Source: Clostridia bacterium
GTDB lineage: Bacteria > Bacillota > Clostridia > Oscillospirales > CAG-272
Length of the DNA: 64,000 nt
Reading direction: 5' to 3'
NCBI GenBank assembly: GCA_017465885.1
Contig: JAFTVG010000022.1
Span: 1 to 64,000 of the forward strand
The stretch's first letter is position 1. Each line of letters opens with the position of its first letter. Below are positions 34,192-45,300 of the stretch, one piece after another. Position numbers and translations under genes: made by a program. The notes under the pieces are model-generated. The model was not told the DNA's origin. It made no database searches and was given only the letters and a program-made list of their open reading frames with translations.

Positions 34192-35931
34192 ATGAACATT
34201 CCAAGACCAGAATATCCCCGTCCCCGTCTTGTCAGAGATCAGTGGATGAACCTCAACGGCCCCTGGCAGTTTGAGTTCGACTTCGGCGATTCCGGCAGAT
34301 TCAAGGAGCTGTGGAAGGAGGGCAACGGCACCTTCGACAAGGAGATCATCGTTCCCTTCGTGCCCGAATGTAAGCTTTCGGGGATCGAATATACCGACTT
34401 TTTCACCACCTGCTGGTATAAGAGAACCTTCACCCTGCCCGAAAACTGGGACAAGGAAAACGGCAAGATCCTTTTGCATATCGGTGCGGCTGACTTCTAC
34501 ACCGAATGCTGGGTAAACGAGGTACGCGTAGGCGATCATAGAGGCGGCTATACCCCCTTTGCTTTCGACGTGACCAAGGCTGCCAAGGAAGGTGAAAACA
34601 CCATCGTCATCCGTTGCTACGATAACGGCAGAGACCCTCTGCAGTATACCGGTAAGCAGATCTACTTCCATTATGCCAATAAGTCCTGCTACTACACCCG
34701 CTGCACGGGTATCTGGCAGACTGTCTGGATGGAATACGTTCCCAAGAACTACATTACCAAGGTCAAGCTCACTCCCGACGTGGACAACAAGAAGCTGGAT
34801 GCCACCATCTCCTTCTCCGACTATACCAAGAAGGGCGACAGCATCTGTGCCGAGGTTTCCTTTGAGGGTAAGGTCCTGCGCACCGTAAGTGCAAAGACCA
34901 CCGGTAAGGCAGTGACCTTCTCTATCCCCATGCCCGGTGCAAAGCTGTGGGATCTGGAGCATCCTTATCTGTACGACCTGAAGCTGACCTTCGGTGAGGA
35001 CGTGGTAAAGACCTACTTCGGTATGCGTAAGATCGCCATCAACGGCTACGCAATCGAGCTCAACGACAAGCCCGTATACCAAAGACTGGTTCTTGACCAG
35101 GGCTTCTATGAAGACAGCATCATCACCGCTCCCGACGTGAAGGAGCTGGAAAATGACATTCTGATCTCCAAGAAGGTGGGCTTCAACGGTGCAAGACTCC
35201 ATATGAAGGTCTTCGAGCCCTATACTCTGTACTACGCAGACAAGCTGGGTTACCTCTGCTGGGGCGAATTTGCAAACTGGGGTCTGGATGATTCTAACGT
35301 TGGTTACCTCAACGCCTTCGTTCCCGGATGGCTGGAAGCAATGGAAAGAGACTACTCCTCCCCTGCTCTGGTTGGCTGGTGCCCCTTAAACGAGACCACC
35401 CCCAGAAGAAGAGAAGACACCTTCAGAAACATTTATAACATCACCAGAGCCATCGATCCCTACCGTCCTATCATCGACTCCTCGGGATACGTTCACGTGA
35501 TCACCGATATCTACGACGTACACGACTACGATCAGGATCCCAAGACCATGAAGCAGAGATACGTTTCTCTTGAAAAGGGAGAAGGCACCGTGTTCGTGAA
35601 CAACAGAGAGAAGGAAAAGTACGAGGGTCAGCCCTACTTCGTTTCTGAAATGGGCGGTATCTTCTGGGATATCTCCGAAAAGGGCAGCGACGACTGGGGC
35701 TACGGTGAGGCTCCTCAGGATATGGAGGAATTCTACAAGCGCTTTGAGGGTCTGATCAACGTTCTGCTTGACAACCCCAAGATGTGCGCATTCTGCTACA
35801 CTCAGCTCACCGATGTTTTCCAGGAAAAGAACGGTCTTTATGCCTTTGACCGCAGAGAAAAGTTCAATTCCGAAAGACTCTACAAGATCCTGACCCGCAA
35901 GGCAGCCATCGAAAAGAAGAAGAGAAAGTAA
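34192..35931 (+). CDS. Glycoside hydrolase family 2 enzyme (beta-galactosidase/glucuronidase-like)
   Basis: The 579-residue protein has a GH2 sugar-binding N-domain (about 1-175, RDQWMNLNGPWQFEFDF), an Ig-like domain (about 180-275) and a TIM barrel (about 280-575). The acid/base is Glu401 in CPLNETTPRR, and the nucleophile is Glu486 in YFVSEMGG. No signal peptide is present, so it acts in the cytoplasm on imported oligosaccharides. It is short and lacks LacZ domains 4-5. I cannot choose between beta-galactosidase, glucuronidase and mannosidase activity. Codon use is strongly biased (C-ending codons, like ppdK), suggesting high expression. It is monocistronic. Confidence 0.87.
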   Translation: MNIPRPEYPRPRLVRDQWMNLNGPWQFEFDFGDSGRFKELWKEGNGTFDKEIIVPFVPECKLSGIEYTDFFTTCWYKRTFTLPENWDKENGKILLHIGAADFYTECWVNEVRVGDHRGGYTPFAFDVTKAAKEGENTIVIRCYDNGRDPLQYTGKQIYFHYANKSCYYTRCTGIWQTVWMEYVPKNYITKVKLTPDVDNKKLDATISFSDYTKKGDSICAEVSFEGKVLRTVSAKTTGKAVTFSIPMPGAKLWDLEHPYLYDLKLTFGEDVVKTYFGMRKIAINGYAIELNDKPVYQRLVLDQGFYEDSIITAPDVKELENDILISKKVGFNGARLHMKVFEPYTLYYADKLGYLCWGEFANWGLDDSNVGYLNAFVPGWLEAMERDYSSPALVGWCPLNETTPRRREDTFRNIYNITRAIDPYRPIIDSSGYVHVITDIYDVHDYDQDPKTMKQRYVSLEKGEGTVFVNNREKEKYEGQPYFVSEMGGIFWDISEKGSDDWGYGEAPQDMEEFYKRFEGLINVLLDNPKMCAFCYTQLTDVFQEKNGLYAFDRREKFNSERLYKILTRKAAIEKKKRK

Positions 35932-35950
35932 TTCTTTTCCCAAAACTATC

Positions 35951-35984
35951 AGGAGCCGCAACCATCAGCCTGCGGCTCCTTTTT
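35951..35984 (+). terminator. Intrinsic terminator after the GH2 gene
   Basis: AGGAGCCGCA (35951-35960) pairs with TGCGGCTCCT (35971-35980) across a 10-nt loop and runs into TTTT. Confidence 0.85.
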
Positions 35985-36004
35985 AATTCTTCAAAAAACA
36001 AGCA

Positions 36005-36040
36005 AGAAGCAGAGGTGAACGATCGTTCACCTCTGCTTCT
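36005..36040. terminator. Perfect 36-nt palindrome between converging genes
   Basis: The 36 nt are fully self-complementary and contain GGTGAACGATCGTTCACC (36014-36031), identical to the core of the terminator at 4841-4858. It probably acts as a second, bidirectional terminator. Confidence 0.65.
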
Positions 36041-36042
36041 TT

Positions 36043-36087
36043 AAAGAAAACGCCCCTCAATCCCCTTCTTTGGGGGATCGTGGGGCG
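36043..36087 (-). terminator. Terminator of the rimP-infB operon
   Basis: On the minus strand CGCCCC with an interrupted inner stem (ATCCCC/GGGGAT) pairs back and is followed by TTTTCTTT. Confidence 0.7.
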
Positions 36088-36110
36088 TGATTCTTAAATC
36101 TTCAGAGTGA

Positions 36111-38726
36111 TCAAAGCTCCTTTTTGACCTCAATCATTTCGAATGCTTCCAGAATATCGCCGACCTTGATGTCGTTGAACTTCTCAACACCGACGCCGCA
36201 CTCATAGCCGGTAGCAACTTCCTTCACGTCATCCTTGAAACGGCGCAGAGAGGAAATCTTGTCTTCGAAGATCACGATACCGTCACGTACGATTCTGATC
36301 TGTGCCTTTCTGGTGATCTTACCATCCTGCACGTAGCAACCCGCGATGGTGCCGACATTGGGCACGTGAATAGTCTGACGAACCTCGGCGTGGCCCAGAA
36401 CCTCTTCCTTGAAGTCGGGAGCAAGCATACCGCTCATTGCCGCCTTGATCTCATCGATGCACTCGTAGATCACGCGGTAGGTTCTTACGTCAACCTGCTG
36501 ACGCTTTGCGGAGTCGATCGCAATTCTGTCAGGACGTACGTTAAAGCCCACGATGATGGCGTTGGATGCAGCCGCCAGCGTAACGTCGCCTTCGGTGATA
36601 CCGCCCACTGCAGAGTGGATGACTCTGACCTTGACTTCCTCGCCGGAAAGCTTCTCAAGGCTTGCCTTTACTGCCTCAGCAGAGCCGCCAACGTCGGCTT
36701 TCACGATGACGTTCAGCTCTTTTGCGCCCGCAGAGATCTGGTTGAACAGATCGTCAAGGGAAACCTTGGCAGATGCCTTATATTGATCTTCCTTGATCTT
36801 GGTCTTTCTCTGCTCTGCAAGCTCTCTTGCCATTCTTTCGTCCTCAACGGCGTTGAACTCGTCACCCGCCATAGGAACCTCTGCAAGACCGATGATCTCA
36901 ACAGGAACGGAAGGTCCTGCGCTCTTCATCTGCTTGCCACGCTCGTCAGTCATTGCACGAACGCGTCCGACCGCAGTACCTGCGATCACGATGTCACCGC
37001 TGTGGAGTGTACCGTTCTGTACAAGAAGGGTTGCTACGGGACCTCTGCCCTTATCTAACTTCGCCTCAATAACCAGACCCGAGGCTCTTCTTTCGGGATT
37101 GGCCTTAAGCTGCTTAATTTCGGCAACCAGCAGAACATTTTCAAGCAGATCGTCGATACCCATACCGGTCAGAGCCGAAACGGGCACACAGATCACGTCA
37201 CCGCCCCATTCCTCGGGTACGAGATTATGCTGGGTCAGACCCTGCATGACCTGATCGGGATTGGCGTGGGGCTTATCCATCTTGTTGATGGCAACGATAA
37301 TATCAATGTTTGCCGCCTTGGCGTGGTTGATCGCCTCCACGGTCTGGGGCATAATACCGTCGTCTGCCGCAACCACCAGGATGGCGATATCGGTAGACTT
37401 GGCACCTCTTGCACGCATTGCGGTAAAGGCTTCGTGACCGGGAGTGTCAAGGAAGGTCAGATCCTTGCCACCGATCTGAACGCGGTATGCACCGATATGC
37501 TGGGTAATACCGCCTGCCTCACCTGCAGTGACGCGGGTATGTCTGATGGCGTCAAGCAAAGAAGTCTTACCGTGGTCAACGTGACCCATAACGCAAACGA
37601 CGGGAGGACGCTCTTTCAGGTTCTCGTCGTTATCTTCTGCCTCTTCAAAGAGCTTATCCTCAATAGTAAGCACCACTTCCTTGCTCACCTTCACGCCAAA
37701 CTCGTCGGCAACAAGGTATGCAGTATCGTAGTCAATGGTCGCAGTCACGCCAACCATCATACCCATCATCATCAGCTTCTTTACCACCTCAGGCGCGCTT
37801 CTCTTCAGCTTCTGCGCCAGATCGTTTACGGTGATCTCATCGGGAATGGTGATCTCGAGCTGCTTTTTGGGTGCTTCCTTTGCCTTCTGCTGCTGATTGC
37901 GGAAGCGGTCAAGACCGGGATTCTGCTGAGCCTTTTTACTGCCCTTACCGTCCTGACGGTTGTTCTGCTTCTTGAGCTTCTGCGTACCGCCTGCATACTG
38001 CTTGGAGTTGGTGTCAACAAGACCCTCCAGCTTCTCGTCATACTTGGAAAGATCCACGTTACCGCCGCTTCTGGTATCCACCACGCGGGTACCTGCAACG
38101 CGGGAGGACTTTTCCTCCAGCGTGGTAACGGTGGTCATAGGCTGCTCCTTTACGCTTGTCGCAAGAGGCTTCTGCTGGGTCTGCTGCTGTTGCTTCTTTT
38201 GCTGCTCCTGTTGCTTTTGAGCCTGCTTTGCCTGCTTTTGTGCCTGCAGCTCCATCTGCTTTTGCAATGCATCCTTGAAGCGTGCCTGCTTTTCTGCGGC
38301 GATCTCCTCCTTGCTCTTTGCAGTCTGTGCGGGAGCAACAGGCTTTTCATTCTTCTTTACGGGAGTTTCGGGGGCCTTTTCGACCTCCTCTTTCTTCTGC
38401 TGTGCAGGAGCCTTGGGAGCTTCCTCCTTCTTTGCGGGAGCGGCGGGCTGCTGCTCTTCCTTCTTCTCCTGCTCCTTTGCGGGTGCAGGTGCGGGCTTTT
38501 CCTCGATCACCTTGATATAGCTCTGTCCCTGCAGATAGTCAGCCATATCGGTAATCTGAAATTCGCCGGTCAATACGGTCAGCAGTGCATCAAACTCCTC
38601 GTCGGTCAGCGCCGCCATATTGCTTTTCCCCTTTAATCCTGCCTTCTCGGCATATACCGCAAAATCCTTTGTCTTGATGCCAAAATCCTTGGCAAGTCCG
38701 TTCATCTTATATTTCGTGTTCATCAT
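36111..38726 (-). CDS. infB: Translation initiation factor IF-2
   Basis: The 871-residue GTPase carries a long N-terminal low-complexity region (about 70-300) rich in Ala, Lys, Gln and Glu, then the IF2_N segment (about 303-355), the G domain with GHVDHGKT at 381-388, DTPGHEAF and NKMD, and the C-terminal domains II-IV. It brings initiator tRNA to the 30S subunit. Start at the ATG preceded by GGGAGGAG; the first four bases overlap ylxQ. It is the last gene of the operon; the usual follower rbfA is absent, and two terminators follow. Confidence 0.96.
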   Translation of the reverse strand: MMNTKYKMNGLAKDFGIKTKDFAVYAEKAGLKGKSNMAALTDEEFDALLTVLTGEFQITDMADYLQGQSYIKVIEEKPAPAPAKEQEKKEEQQPAAPAKKEEAPKAPAQQKKEEVEKAPETPVKKNEKPVAPAQTAKSKEEIAAEKQARFKDALQKQMELQAQKQAKQAQKQQEQQKKQQQQTQQKPLATSVKEQPMTTVTTLEEKSSRVAGTRVVDTRSGGNVDLSKYDEKLEGLVDTNSKQYAGGTQKLKKQNNRQDGKGSKKAQQNPGLDRFRNQQQKAKEAPKKQLEITIPDEITVNDLAQKLKRSAPEVVKKLMMMGMMVGVTATIDYDTAYLVADEFGVKVSKEVVLTIEDKLFEEAEDNDENLKERPPVVCVMGHVDHGKTSLLDAIRHTRVTAGEAGGITQHIGAYRVQIGGKDLTFLDTPGHEAFTAMRARGAKSTDIAILVVAADDGIMPQTVEAINHAKAANIDIIVAINKMDKPHANPDQVMQGLTQHNLVPEEWGGDVICVPVSALTGMGIDDLLENVLLVAEIKQLKANPERRASGLVIEAKLDKGRGPVATLLVQNGTLHSGDIVIAGTAVGRVRAMTDERGKQMKSAGPSVPVEIIGLAEVPMAGDEFNAVEDERMARELAEQRKTKIKEDQYKASAKVSLDDLFNQISAGAKELNVIVKADVGGSAEAVKASLEKLSGEEVKVRVIHSAVGGITEGDVTLAAASNAIIVGFNVRPDRIAIDSAKRQQVDVRTYRVIYECIDEIKAAMSGMLAPDFKEEVLGHAEVRQTIHVPNVGTIAGCYVQDGKITRKAQIRIVRDGIVIFEDKISSLRRFKDDVKEVATGYECGVGVEKFNDIKVGDILEAFEMIEVKKEL

Positions 38727-39076
38727 ACGTTCTCCTCCCGCTGTTCCTCTGATTCATTGTTCGTCGAAAGTAAGGTTATCAGTGCGTTTGCCAGCCCTTC
38801 GTCACAAATGGCACAGGCAGAGATCACACCGGTCTTACCAACCGTTTTTGCAAGGTTTTCTCCGCTTTGCTCCAGCACGAAAAGTCTTTTGCTGTAATGC
38901 TTACAACAATTACGCACCTTTTTGACTGTGTTTTCCGAGGCATCTGCCGATAGCAGAACCAACCGCACCGTATTTTTTTTCGATCGGATGGATTCCACCA
39001 CCAGATCGCTTCCCGCGATCAGCTTCCCTGCCTTTCTGGAAATACCCAGCATCCCGCAGATCTTATTTTGCCTCAT
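38723..39076 (-). CDS. ylxQ: L7Ae-family ribosomal-like protein YlxQ
   Basis: This 117-residue protein shows the L7Ae/L30e fold: [21 protein letters not shown] near residue 7 and [18 protein letters not shown] near 40. Members bind kink-turn RNA; YlxQ is usually encoded between ylxR and infB, as here. I start at the ATG at 39076 with GGAG upstream; an in-frame TTG at 39085 is possible. Its stop overlaps infB by four bases and its start overlaps the end of ylxR. Confidence 0.9.
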   Translation of the reverse strand: MRQNKICGMLGISRKAGKLIAGSDLVVESIRSKKNTVRLVLLSADASENTVKKVRNCCKHYSKRLFVLEQSGENLAKTVGKTGVISACAICDEGLANALITLLSTNNESEEQREENV

Positions 39077-39350
39077 ACTCCGCAAGCTCCGATGCCAGTG
39101 CCTCGTAGATCTCCTCGGGGATCACACATTCCAAATTGCTCTCCAGGCGTTTTGCCTTTTGTGCCTTTTTGAAGCACGCCACGTTTTTACATAAATATGC
39201 GCCTCTGCCCGCTTTTTTTCCGGTAAAGTCCAAAGATACGACACCATCACTGCCTCTGACCACTCTGATCAGATCCTTTTTTAAAAAGCTGTTTGCGCAT
39301 CCCACGCACCGCCGCTCGGGGATCTTTTTTTGCTTTGCTCCAGCCGACAT
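39063..39350 (-). CDS. ylxR: YlxR (RnpM) family RNA-binding protein
   Basis: The 95-residue protein carries the DUF448 signature: PERRCVGCANSFLKKDLIRVV near residue 11 and GKKAGRGAYLCKNVACF near 45. YlxR (renamed RnpM in B. subtilis) binds and modulates RNase P. It lies between nusA and ylxQ as usual. GGAGGAG precedes the ATG. Confidence 0.93.
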   Translation of the reverse strand: MSAGAKQKKIPERRCVGCANSFLKKDLIRVVRGSDGVVSLDFTGKKAGRGAYLCKNVACFKKAQKAKRLESNLECVIPEEIYEALASELAEYEAK

Positions 39351-39408
39351 CGAAACTCCTCCTTTCGGTGAATAATGATCTTAATATACGTTACTTCATC
39401 TTTTTGCC

Positions 39409-40446
39409 TCAAGCTCTTTCGGTCTTGATATCGATCTTAAATCCGGTCAGTCTTGCGGCAAGACGAGCATTCTGTCCCTCTCTGCCAATGGCAAGGGAGA
39501 GCTGCTCAGGTGCTACGATCACGCGGCAGCTTCTTTCGCCGTCGATGATCACTTCCTCCACCGTTGCGGGAGAAAGCGCCGCTCTGATATACTCGGCAGG
39601 ATCCTCGCTATACTTGATCACGTCGATCTTTTCGCTGCCCAGCTCTGCCATAATGTTGTTGATACGCATTCCCTTGCTACCGATGCAGGAGCCAATGGGA
39701 TCAACGCCCTCTTCTCTGCTCATCACGGCGATCTTGGTACGGTATCCCGCTTCTCTGGTGATATTCATAATGATCACCGCGCCGTCTGCGATCTCGGGGA
39801 TCTCTCTTTCAAAAAGACGCTTGACGAAGTGAGGATGAACGCGGCTCAAGGTTACAAGAGGACCTCTGCCCGAATCAGCCTTATGCACCTCGGTCACGAA
39901 CACCTTGATGTGGTCGCCCACGTTAAAGCTGTCGTTATAAAGCATTTCCTTCTTTAAAAGGGTTGCGTAGCTGGTACCGGTGTCCACCACCACGTTGCCG
40001 CTCTGAGGATCGATCTTCTGAACGGTTGCAGTGATGATATCTTCCTTTTTATTCTCGTACTGCTGGATCATGATGCCTCTTTCGGCCTCTCTGATACCCT
40101 GAATGATCACCTGCTTTGCAATCTGCGCGGAAAGTCTGCCGAAGTTCTTGGTCTTCAGCTCGATATCCACGGTATCGCCCACCGAAAGATGACGGCGGGA
40201 GAATTTTTTTGCCTCCTCGGGCGTGATCTCGGTGATCTCATCCTCAACGGTTGCCACCACCAACATCTGCTTATAGACCTTTACGTCACCCTTAACCTGG
40301 TCGATGGTCACTCTCACATTGCTTCCGCCCACTTCCTTTTTGAAGGCGCTGATGAGAGCCGCTTCCACCTTTTCCAGCATATATTCCTTGGGAATACCCT
40401 TTACTCTTTCCAGTTCCTCAAGAGCCGCAATAAATTCGCTGTTCAT
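39409..40446 (-). CDS. nusA: Transcription elongation/termination factor NusA
   Basis: The 345-residue protein has the NusA N-terminal domain (about 1-125), an S1 domain (about 135-200), and KH1/KH2 domains with IGSCIGSKGMRINNIMAEL near residue 252 and LAIGREGQNARLAARLTG near 318. It lacks the C-terminal acidic repeats found in Escherichia coli, the normal state in Firmicutes. It binds RNA polymerase and modulates pausing and termination. Confidence 0.96.
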   Translation of the reverse strand: MNSEFIAALEELERVKGIPKEYMLEKVEAALISAFKKEVGGSNVRVTIDQVKGDVKVYKQMLVVATVEDEITEITPEEAKKFSRRHLSVGDTVDIELKTKNFGRLSAQIAKQVIIQGIREAERGIMIQQYENKKEDIITATVQKIDPQSGNVVVDTGTSYATLLKKEMLYNDSFNVGDHIKVFVTEVHKADSGRGPLVTLSRVHPHFVKRLFEREIPEIADGAVIIMNITREAGYRTKIAVMSREEGVDPIGSCIGSKGMRINNIMAELGSEKIDVIKYSEDPAEYIRAALSPATVEEVIIDGERSCRVIVAPEQLSLAIGREGQNARLAARLTGFKIDIKTERA

Positions 40447-40504
40447 TTTGAAAAAATCCTTTCTGTTACGTAAATATCAAATCGTGTTGCCGCTGAATAT
40501 GAGA

Positions 40505-40996
40505 TCATTCCTCAACGTCCGCGCCCTCAAAGTCAAAATAGAGGTGGGCACGGGAGATCTTTTGACGCTCTATCTGCAATTCCTTTTCGCCTAAGTCGAC
40601 GGTCAGCGTGCCCTTTTCATCCACGGCAAGCAGCGGAACGACCAGCTCCTTGGCACCCTCAATGGCTGCAAAAAGCTTCAGTACAACCGTTTCTCCAAGC
40701 GCCCAGCGGAAATGCTCCACAGTGCGTAGCTCTCTTTCAAGTCCGGGAGAGGAGACCTCCAGATGGTAGCTTCCCTCCACAGGGTCGATCTCATCCACGA
40801 TTGCATCGATCACTCGGTATGCCTTTTCGCAATCATCGATATCGATTCCTCTGTCGGAATCGATGGTGATACGCAAGTACCACTCACTTCCCTCTTTTAC
40901 GTACTCAACGTCCCAGATGTCGTATCCAAGCTCGTTGACCGCGGGAGTGATCTCCCTTGCCACGTAGCTTGCCACGTTTCCGCTTCCCTTTGCCAT
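40505..40996 (-). CDS. rimP: Ribosome maturation factor RimP
   Basis: The 163-residue protein matches RimP (DUF150): YDIWDVEYVKEGSEWYLRI near residue 24, GIDIDDCEKAYRVID near 50 and YHLEVSSPGLERELR near 77. It helps 30S subunit assembly. It is the first gene of rimP-nusA-ylxR-ylxQ-infB. Confidence 0.95.
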   Translation of the reverse strand: MAKGSGNVASYVAREITPAVNELGYDIWDVEYVKEGSEWYLRITIDSDRGIDIDDCEKAYRVIDAIVDEIDPVEGSYHLEVSSPGLERELRTVEHFRWALGETVVLKLFAAIEGAKELVVPLLAVDEKGTLTVDLGEKELQIERQKISRAHLYFDFEGADVEE

Positions 40997-41040
40997 GGTC
41001 TCTCCTTTCGGTAAAAAGAAATTTGCTCATACAACAAGGA

Positions 41041-41064
41041 AGAGCAGTTCTTGAAAACTGCCCT
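41041..41064 (-). promoter_or_regulatory. Leader hairpin upstream of rimP
   Basis: AGAGCAGTT (41041-41049) pairs with AACTGCCCT (41056-41064), allowing G-U pairs, within the transcript leader between the promoter and rimP. No T run follows, so it is not an obvious terminator; it could be a regulatory or stability element. Confidence 0.4.
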
Positions 41065-41089
41065 TCTGCTTACATCTTATTCCTCTAAT

Positions 41090-41118
41090 ACTATACCATA
41101 TTATTGGTATTTTTTCAA
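41090..41118 (-). promoter_or_regulatory. Promoter of the rimP-infB operon
   Basis: On the minus strand TTGAAA and TATAGT are 17 nt apart, about 95 nt upstream of rimP. Confidence 0.7.
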
Positions 41119-41185
41119 GTGCTTTTTTAAAAAAAGTGAAATAATTTCTCTTTTTTCTTCTGTTTTGACCGTTGTTTTTGTCAGA

Positions 41186-42310
41186 TCAGATAAAGCCCTT
41201 CTTCACGTCCACCGTTTTCAGGGTATGGACGTACTCGTCGATCACGATATCGTCCCACATAGAGGAAAGAAGAGCGTTATACTTTTCGGTGATCAAATAT
41301 CCCTTCATCTGCTCAAACTGATCGGCATCATCCTTCGAGGTATACGCCTTTTCAATCAACGGCAGTCTTTTAACGATGACCACGCTTTCCTCATCCTCGT
41401 GACGGTAAACCGCTCCCTCCTCCAGCTTGAGGACCGCGGTAAGAGAAGAGGAATCATATCCGCTCTTGACCAGCGTTTCGTAATCATTGGAGGAAATATA
41501 GAATCCGTTGGGACGCTCCTTGATATCAAGCTCGGTGTATTTCTTTACCAGCTCTGCAAAATCCTCGCCCTGCTCTGCCTTCTTTTGCGCCTCATCGGCT
41601 TTGGTCTTCTTTGCGGCGATCTCCTCCTCGGTATATTCTTTGATCTTGGGCTCGCCATCCTCGTCATACTGAGGAAGTCCGTTTTCTCCCAAAACAAGCT
41701 CGTAGGAGGTGTTGATCATGATCAGATTGATGCGGATATAGTTTTCTTTGAAGAAGGCATCCATTTCGGCATCGGTGGGCGCTTCCTTGCCCCCAGTTCC
41801 GTAAAGATAGCTCTCCACCAAATCCACCTTCGCCTCCATGATGAAGGCTCTGCGCAGTCCCTTCATATCCATTCCGTAGGTGGACATCAGCGCGCTGTTA
41901 AATGCGGATTTGCTGTCGCCGTACTGATACTTTACCAGCTCGTCAAGCTGCTCGTCGATGCTGTTTTCCACACTCTTGGGGAGCTTCAGCTTATATTGCT
42001 TAAAGAGCTTGAGCGCACACAAAACGCTCTTGGCATACTGTAAAGTATACGCTTCCACGTACTGGCCAATGGTGGTTCCGTCCTCCATTTCCTTGTTCCA
42101 GCACTCCACCGTATCCTCGATATCCTCATAATTGGTATCGAAATAGTATTTGAAGGAGGAAAGCCAATAGCGATAAACGTCGGCTCCGATGCCCACGCCG
42201 TCCAGCTCCATCACAGTCTTTGTCTTCTCCGAAGAACAGCAAGGCAGAAGGACGAGGATGGATGCAAGAGCGAGAAGCATTGCTACCGTTTGAAAAAAAG
42301 CTTTTTTCAT
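41186..42310 (-). CDS. PrsA/SurA-like peptidyl-prolyl isomerase-type lipoprotein
   Basis: The 374-residue protein has a lipoprotein signal ending LLPCC (lipid Cys at 24 or 25) and a SurA_N/PrsA-like helical chaperone body (about 30-185). A PPIC-like segment follows (about 185-330), including YTELDIKERPNGFYIS, though the parvulin core is poorly conserved. It probably helps fold secreted proteins outside the membrane. It sits 32 nt after mfd on the same strand and is last in the pth-mfd-prsA-like group. Confidence 0.72.
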   Translation of the reverse strand: MKKAFFQTVAMLLALASILVLLPCCSSEKTKTVMELDGVGIGADVYRYWLSSFKYYFDTNYEDIEDTVECWNKEMEDGTTIGQYVEAYTLQYAKSVLCALKLFKQYKLKLPKSVENSIDEQLDELVKYQYGDSKSAFNSALMSTYGMDMKGLRRAFIMEAKVDLVESYLYGTGGKEAPTDAEMDAFFKENYIRINLIMINTSYELVLGENGLPQYDEDGEPKIKEYTEEEIAAKKTKADEAQKKAEQGEDFAELVKKYTELDIKERPNGFYISSNDYETLVKSGYDSSSLTAVLKLEEGAVYRHEDEESVVIVKRLPLIEKAYTSKDDADQFEQMKGYLITEKYNALLSSMWDDIVIDEYVHTLKTVDVKKGFI

Positions 42311-42342
42311 TGTTGTACATTCCTTTCAAGGATCCCTGGGGA

Positions 42343-45300
42343 TCATATTTCAATCTTTGCGTAGGCATCAAGAAGAGCAACGCACTCCTTTGCCATTTTG
42401 GAGGGAGAGGAGGAGCCGACCCTCAAAGAAAAGTAGGGGGTGCCTGACAAGGTGACCATCACTCTGCCGTTATATCCTGCGGCAAGCTTGGTCATCCTGA
42501 TGGCAGAGGGCTCCTCCGGATAAAAGAGAAGACTGCTTCCCTTAGAGACGATCTTGGTTATGCCGCATCCCGAACCAATGGCTCTGATATGGGAGACGGT
42601 GAGAATATTCAAAACCGGCACGGGCGGATCGCCGTAACGGTCCTGAAGCTCGTCGTACACATCGGAAAGATCCTCTGCGTTTTCGATGAGCGAGATCTTT
42701 TTATAGGCGTCAATGCGCTGATTGGGGTTGGAAATATAGCCTTCGGGAATGTAAGCGTCTACCTGCATTTCCACCGAACACTCGGTCTTCCTTGGAGCAA
42801 CCTCGCCCTTTTCCTCACTGACAGCCTCTGACAGCAGCTTCATATAAAGATCGTATCCGATGCTCTCCATATGACCGTGCTGTTCTGCACCCAAAAGATT
42901 TCCAACGCCTCTGATCTCCATATCCCGCATAGCAATACGGAAGCCCGAGCCAAACTCGGTAAAGTCTCTGATGGCGGAAAGACGCTTTTCGGAGATCTCT
43001 CTGAGCTCTCTGCCTGCAGGATAGGTGAAATAGGCGTAGGCGCGTCGTGAGCTTCTGCCAACGCGTCCTCTTATCTGGTGAAGCTGAGAAAGCCCCAGCT
43101 TATCTGCCCGCTCGATGATGAGGGTGTTGGCGTTTGGAACGTCCACTCCTGTTTCGATAATGGTGGTGGAGACGAGAATATCGATCTCACCCTTGATCAT
43201 CTCTTCCCAGATGTCGGAGAGCTGATCCTTGTCCATCTGACCGTTAGCGTATTCCACCCGCACGTCGGGAAAGGCGTTTTGCAGCTTTGCAGCCTTGTCG
43301 GGCATCTGCTCCACGCTGTTGCAAAGGTAAAAGACCTGCCCGCCGCGGCGAAGCTCCCTGCGGATGGCTTCCTCGATCACGCCGTCGTCGTGCTCCAAAA
43401 CGAAGGTCTGCACGGGCATTCTGTCGCAGGGTGCCTCGTCCAGCACCGACATGTCGCGGATACCCGACATTGCCATATTCATCGTTCTCGGGATGGGGGT
43501 TGCGGAAAGAGTCAGCACATCCACGTTCTTTGAAAGCTCCTTGAGCTTTTCCTTATGGGCAACGCCAAAGCGCTGTTCCTCGTCTACGATCAGAAGACCC
43601 AGCTTTTTAAACTCCACGTCTTTAGAAAGCAAACGGTGAGTGCCGATAATGATATCCGTTTCTCCTCTGCGCAGCTTTCTGATGGATTCCTCGATCTCCT
43701 TTTTGGATCGGAATCGGCAGACCATATCCACAGACACGGGAAAGCCCCTCATTCTTGAGAGAAAGGAACGGTAGTGCTGCATACAAAGGATGGTGGTGGG
43801 CACCAGGATCGCCACCTGATAGCCCCCGCTTACCGCCTTGAAGGCGGCGCGCATCGCCACCTCGGTCTTTCCGTAGCCCACGTCACCGCAAAGGAGTCTG
43901 TCCATAGGGCATTTACGCTCCATATCCCTCTTGACGTCCTCTGCAGCGGCAAGCTGACAGTCGGTCTCCTCGTATTCAAAGGCGCTTTCAAACTCTCTTT
44001 GCATCTCGTCGTCACGGGGGAAGGCAATGCCCTCCTTTTTCATCCGTTCCGCATAAAGAGAGATCAACTGCTTTGCCATGCTTTGTGCCGACAGCTTTGC
44101 CTTGACCTTCACCTTTTTCCAGTCGGCACCGCCCATTCTTGAAAGCTTCAGGTCACCTTCTTCAGCGCCCTTACCAATATATTTTGAGATCTTGTCAAGC
44201 TGATTGCAAGGCAGATACAGCATATCTTTTCCCGCATATCTGATCTTTAAAAAGTCCTTTCTGTTGCCCTCCACCGTCAAAGAGGACATTCCCACGTACT
44301 GTCCGATGCCGTGGATATCGTGTACCACGAAATCTCCCACAGACATATCGGCGTAAGAGAGGATCTGCTGAAGATTTTTGTCCTTCTTTCGCTTTGCGGC
44401 GGGACGGTTGCTCCGTTTTTTCACCGTATCGGTGGCGAGCTCGGTCAGACACACGTATCTTGTGGCTGTCAGCTCAAAGCCCGGAATACCAATACCGGTG
44501 CACAAAGCCACCGATCCGGGCTTTTGCCGGATCTTTTCGTCGTCCTTATAAGCACCAAAGCCGGAGGAAACGAGCATTCTTTCAAGATTTGCCGCAGAGG
44601 TCTCTGTCTCGCAGATAAGCTTGACCTTGAACCCTGCGCTCATATACCCCCGCAGATCGTCGCACAGCAGATCAAATCGATCTGCGTAGCCCGTGGTCTG
44701 CTTGGTGTTGAAGGAAAACATTCCTGCGTATTTGTGACCAGAAAGACGGCTACCCATACCCGATAAGAGTACGCCCGCATCAGAAAAGAGATAGCTTTCA
44801 AGCTCTGACGACGATCTTGAAAAATCGGCGTTTTTGGAGCTGATGGTTCCATCCTCCAGGTAAGACATCAGCTGTTGTCTTTCGATCTCGGTGCGGCTGT
44901 CCAAGCGGTTCATACAAGCGCCGTATTCGCAGACCACGGGAAGAGCGTATCCGAGATAATCGAGCAGACACTTCTTTTCGGGATAGACGAGAGGCAGGTA
45001 TTTGTCAAGGAACGTGGCTTCCCTACCGCTTTCGATGCATTCAAGCTCCTCCTTTAAGCGCTGTCCTGCCGGAGAAGCAGAGGTCTTACTTTTCAACTGT
45101 CCCTTGATGCAGGAAACGATCCGCTTTTTTGCCGCCTCGTCAGCCACCACCTCTCGGATGGGCATCACGGTAAATTCCTCGCAGTTTTCAATGCGCCGCT
45201 GGGTCATCACGTCAAAATAGCCCATACGGTCGATCTCGTCGTCAAAATAATCGATACGCACGGGATTGGCGCAGGACGGTGAAAAGACATCCACGATACT

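Noticed and set aside
34174..35202. 342-codon open frame on the minus strand over the GH2 gene
   Set aside because: It is an antisense shadow produced by biased codon use; the plus frame has complete GH2 motifs and a ribosome site.
37227..38636. 469-codon open frame opposite infB
   Set aside because: Its Leu-rich stretches are the reverse of infB's Gln/Lys/Ala repeats; infB is certain.
43078..43533. Plus-strand open frames across mfd
   Set aside because: Shadows of the minus-strand helicase domains.
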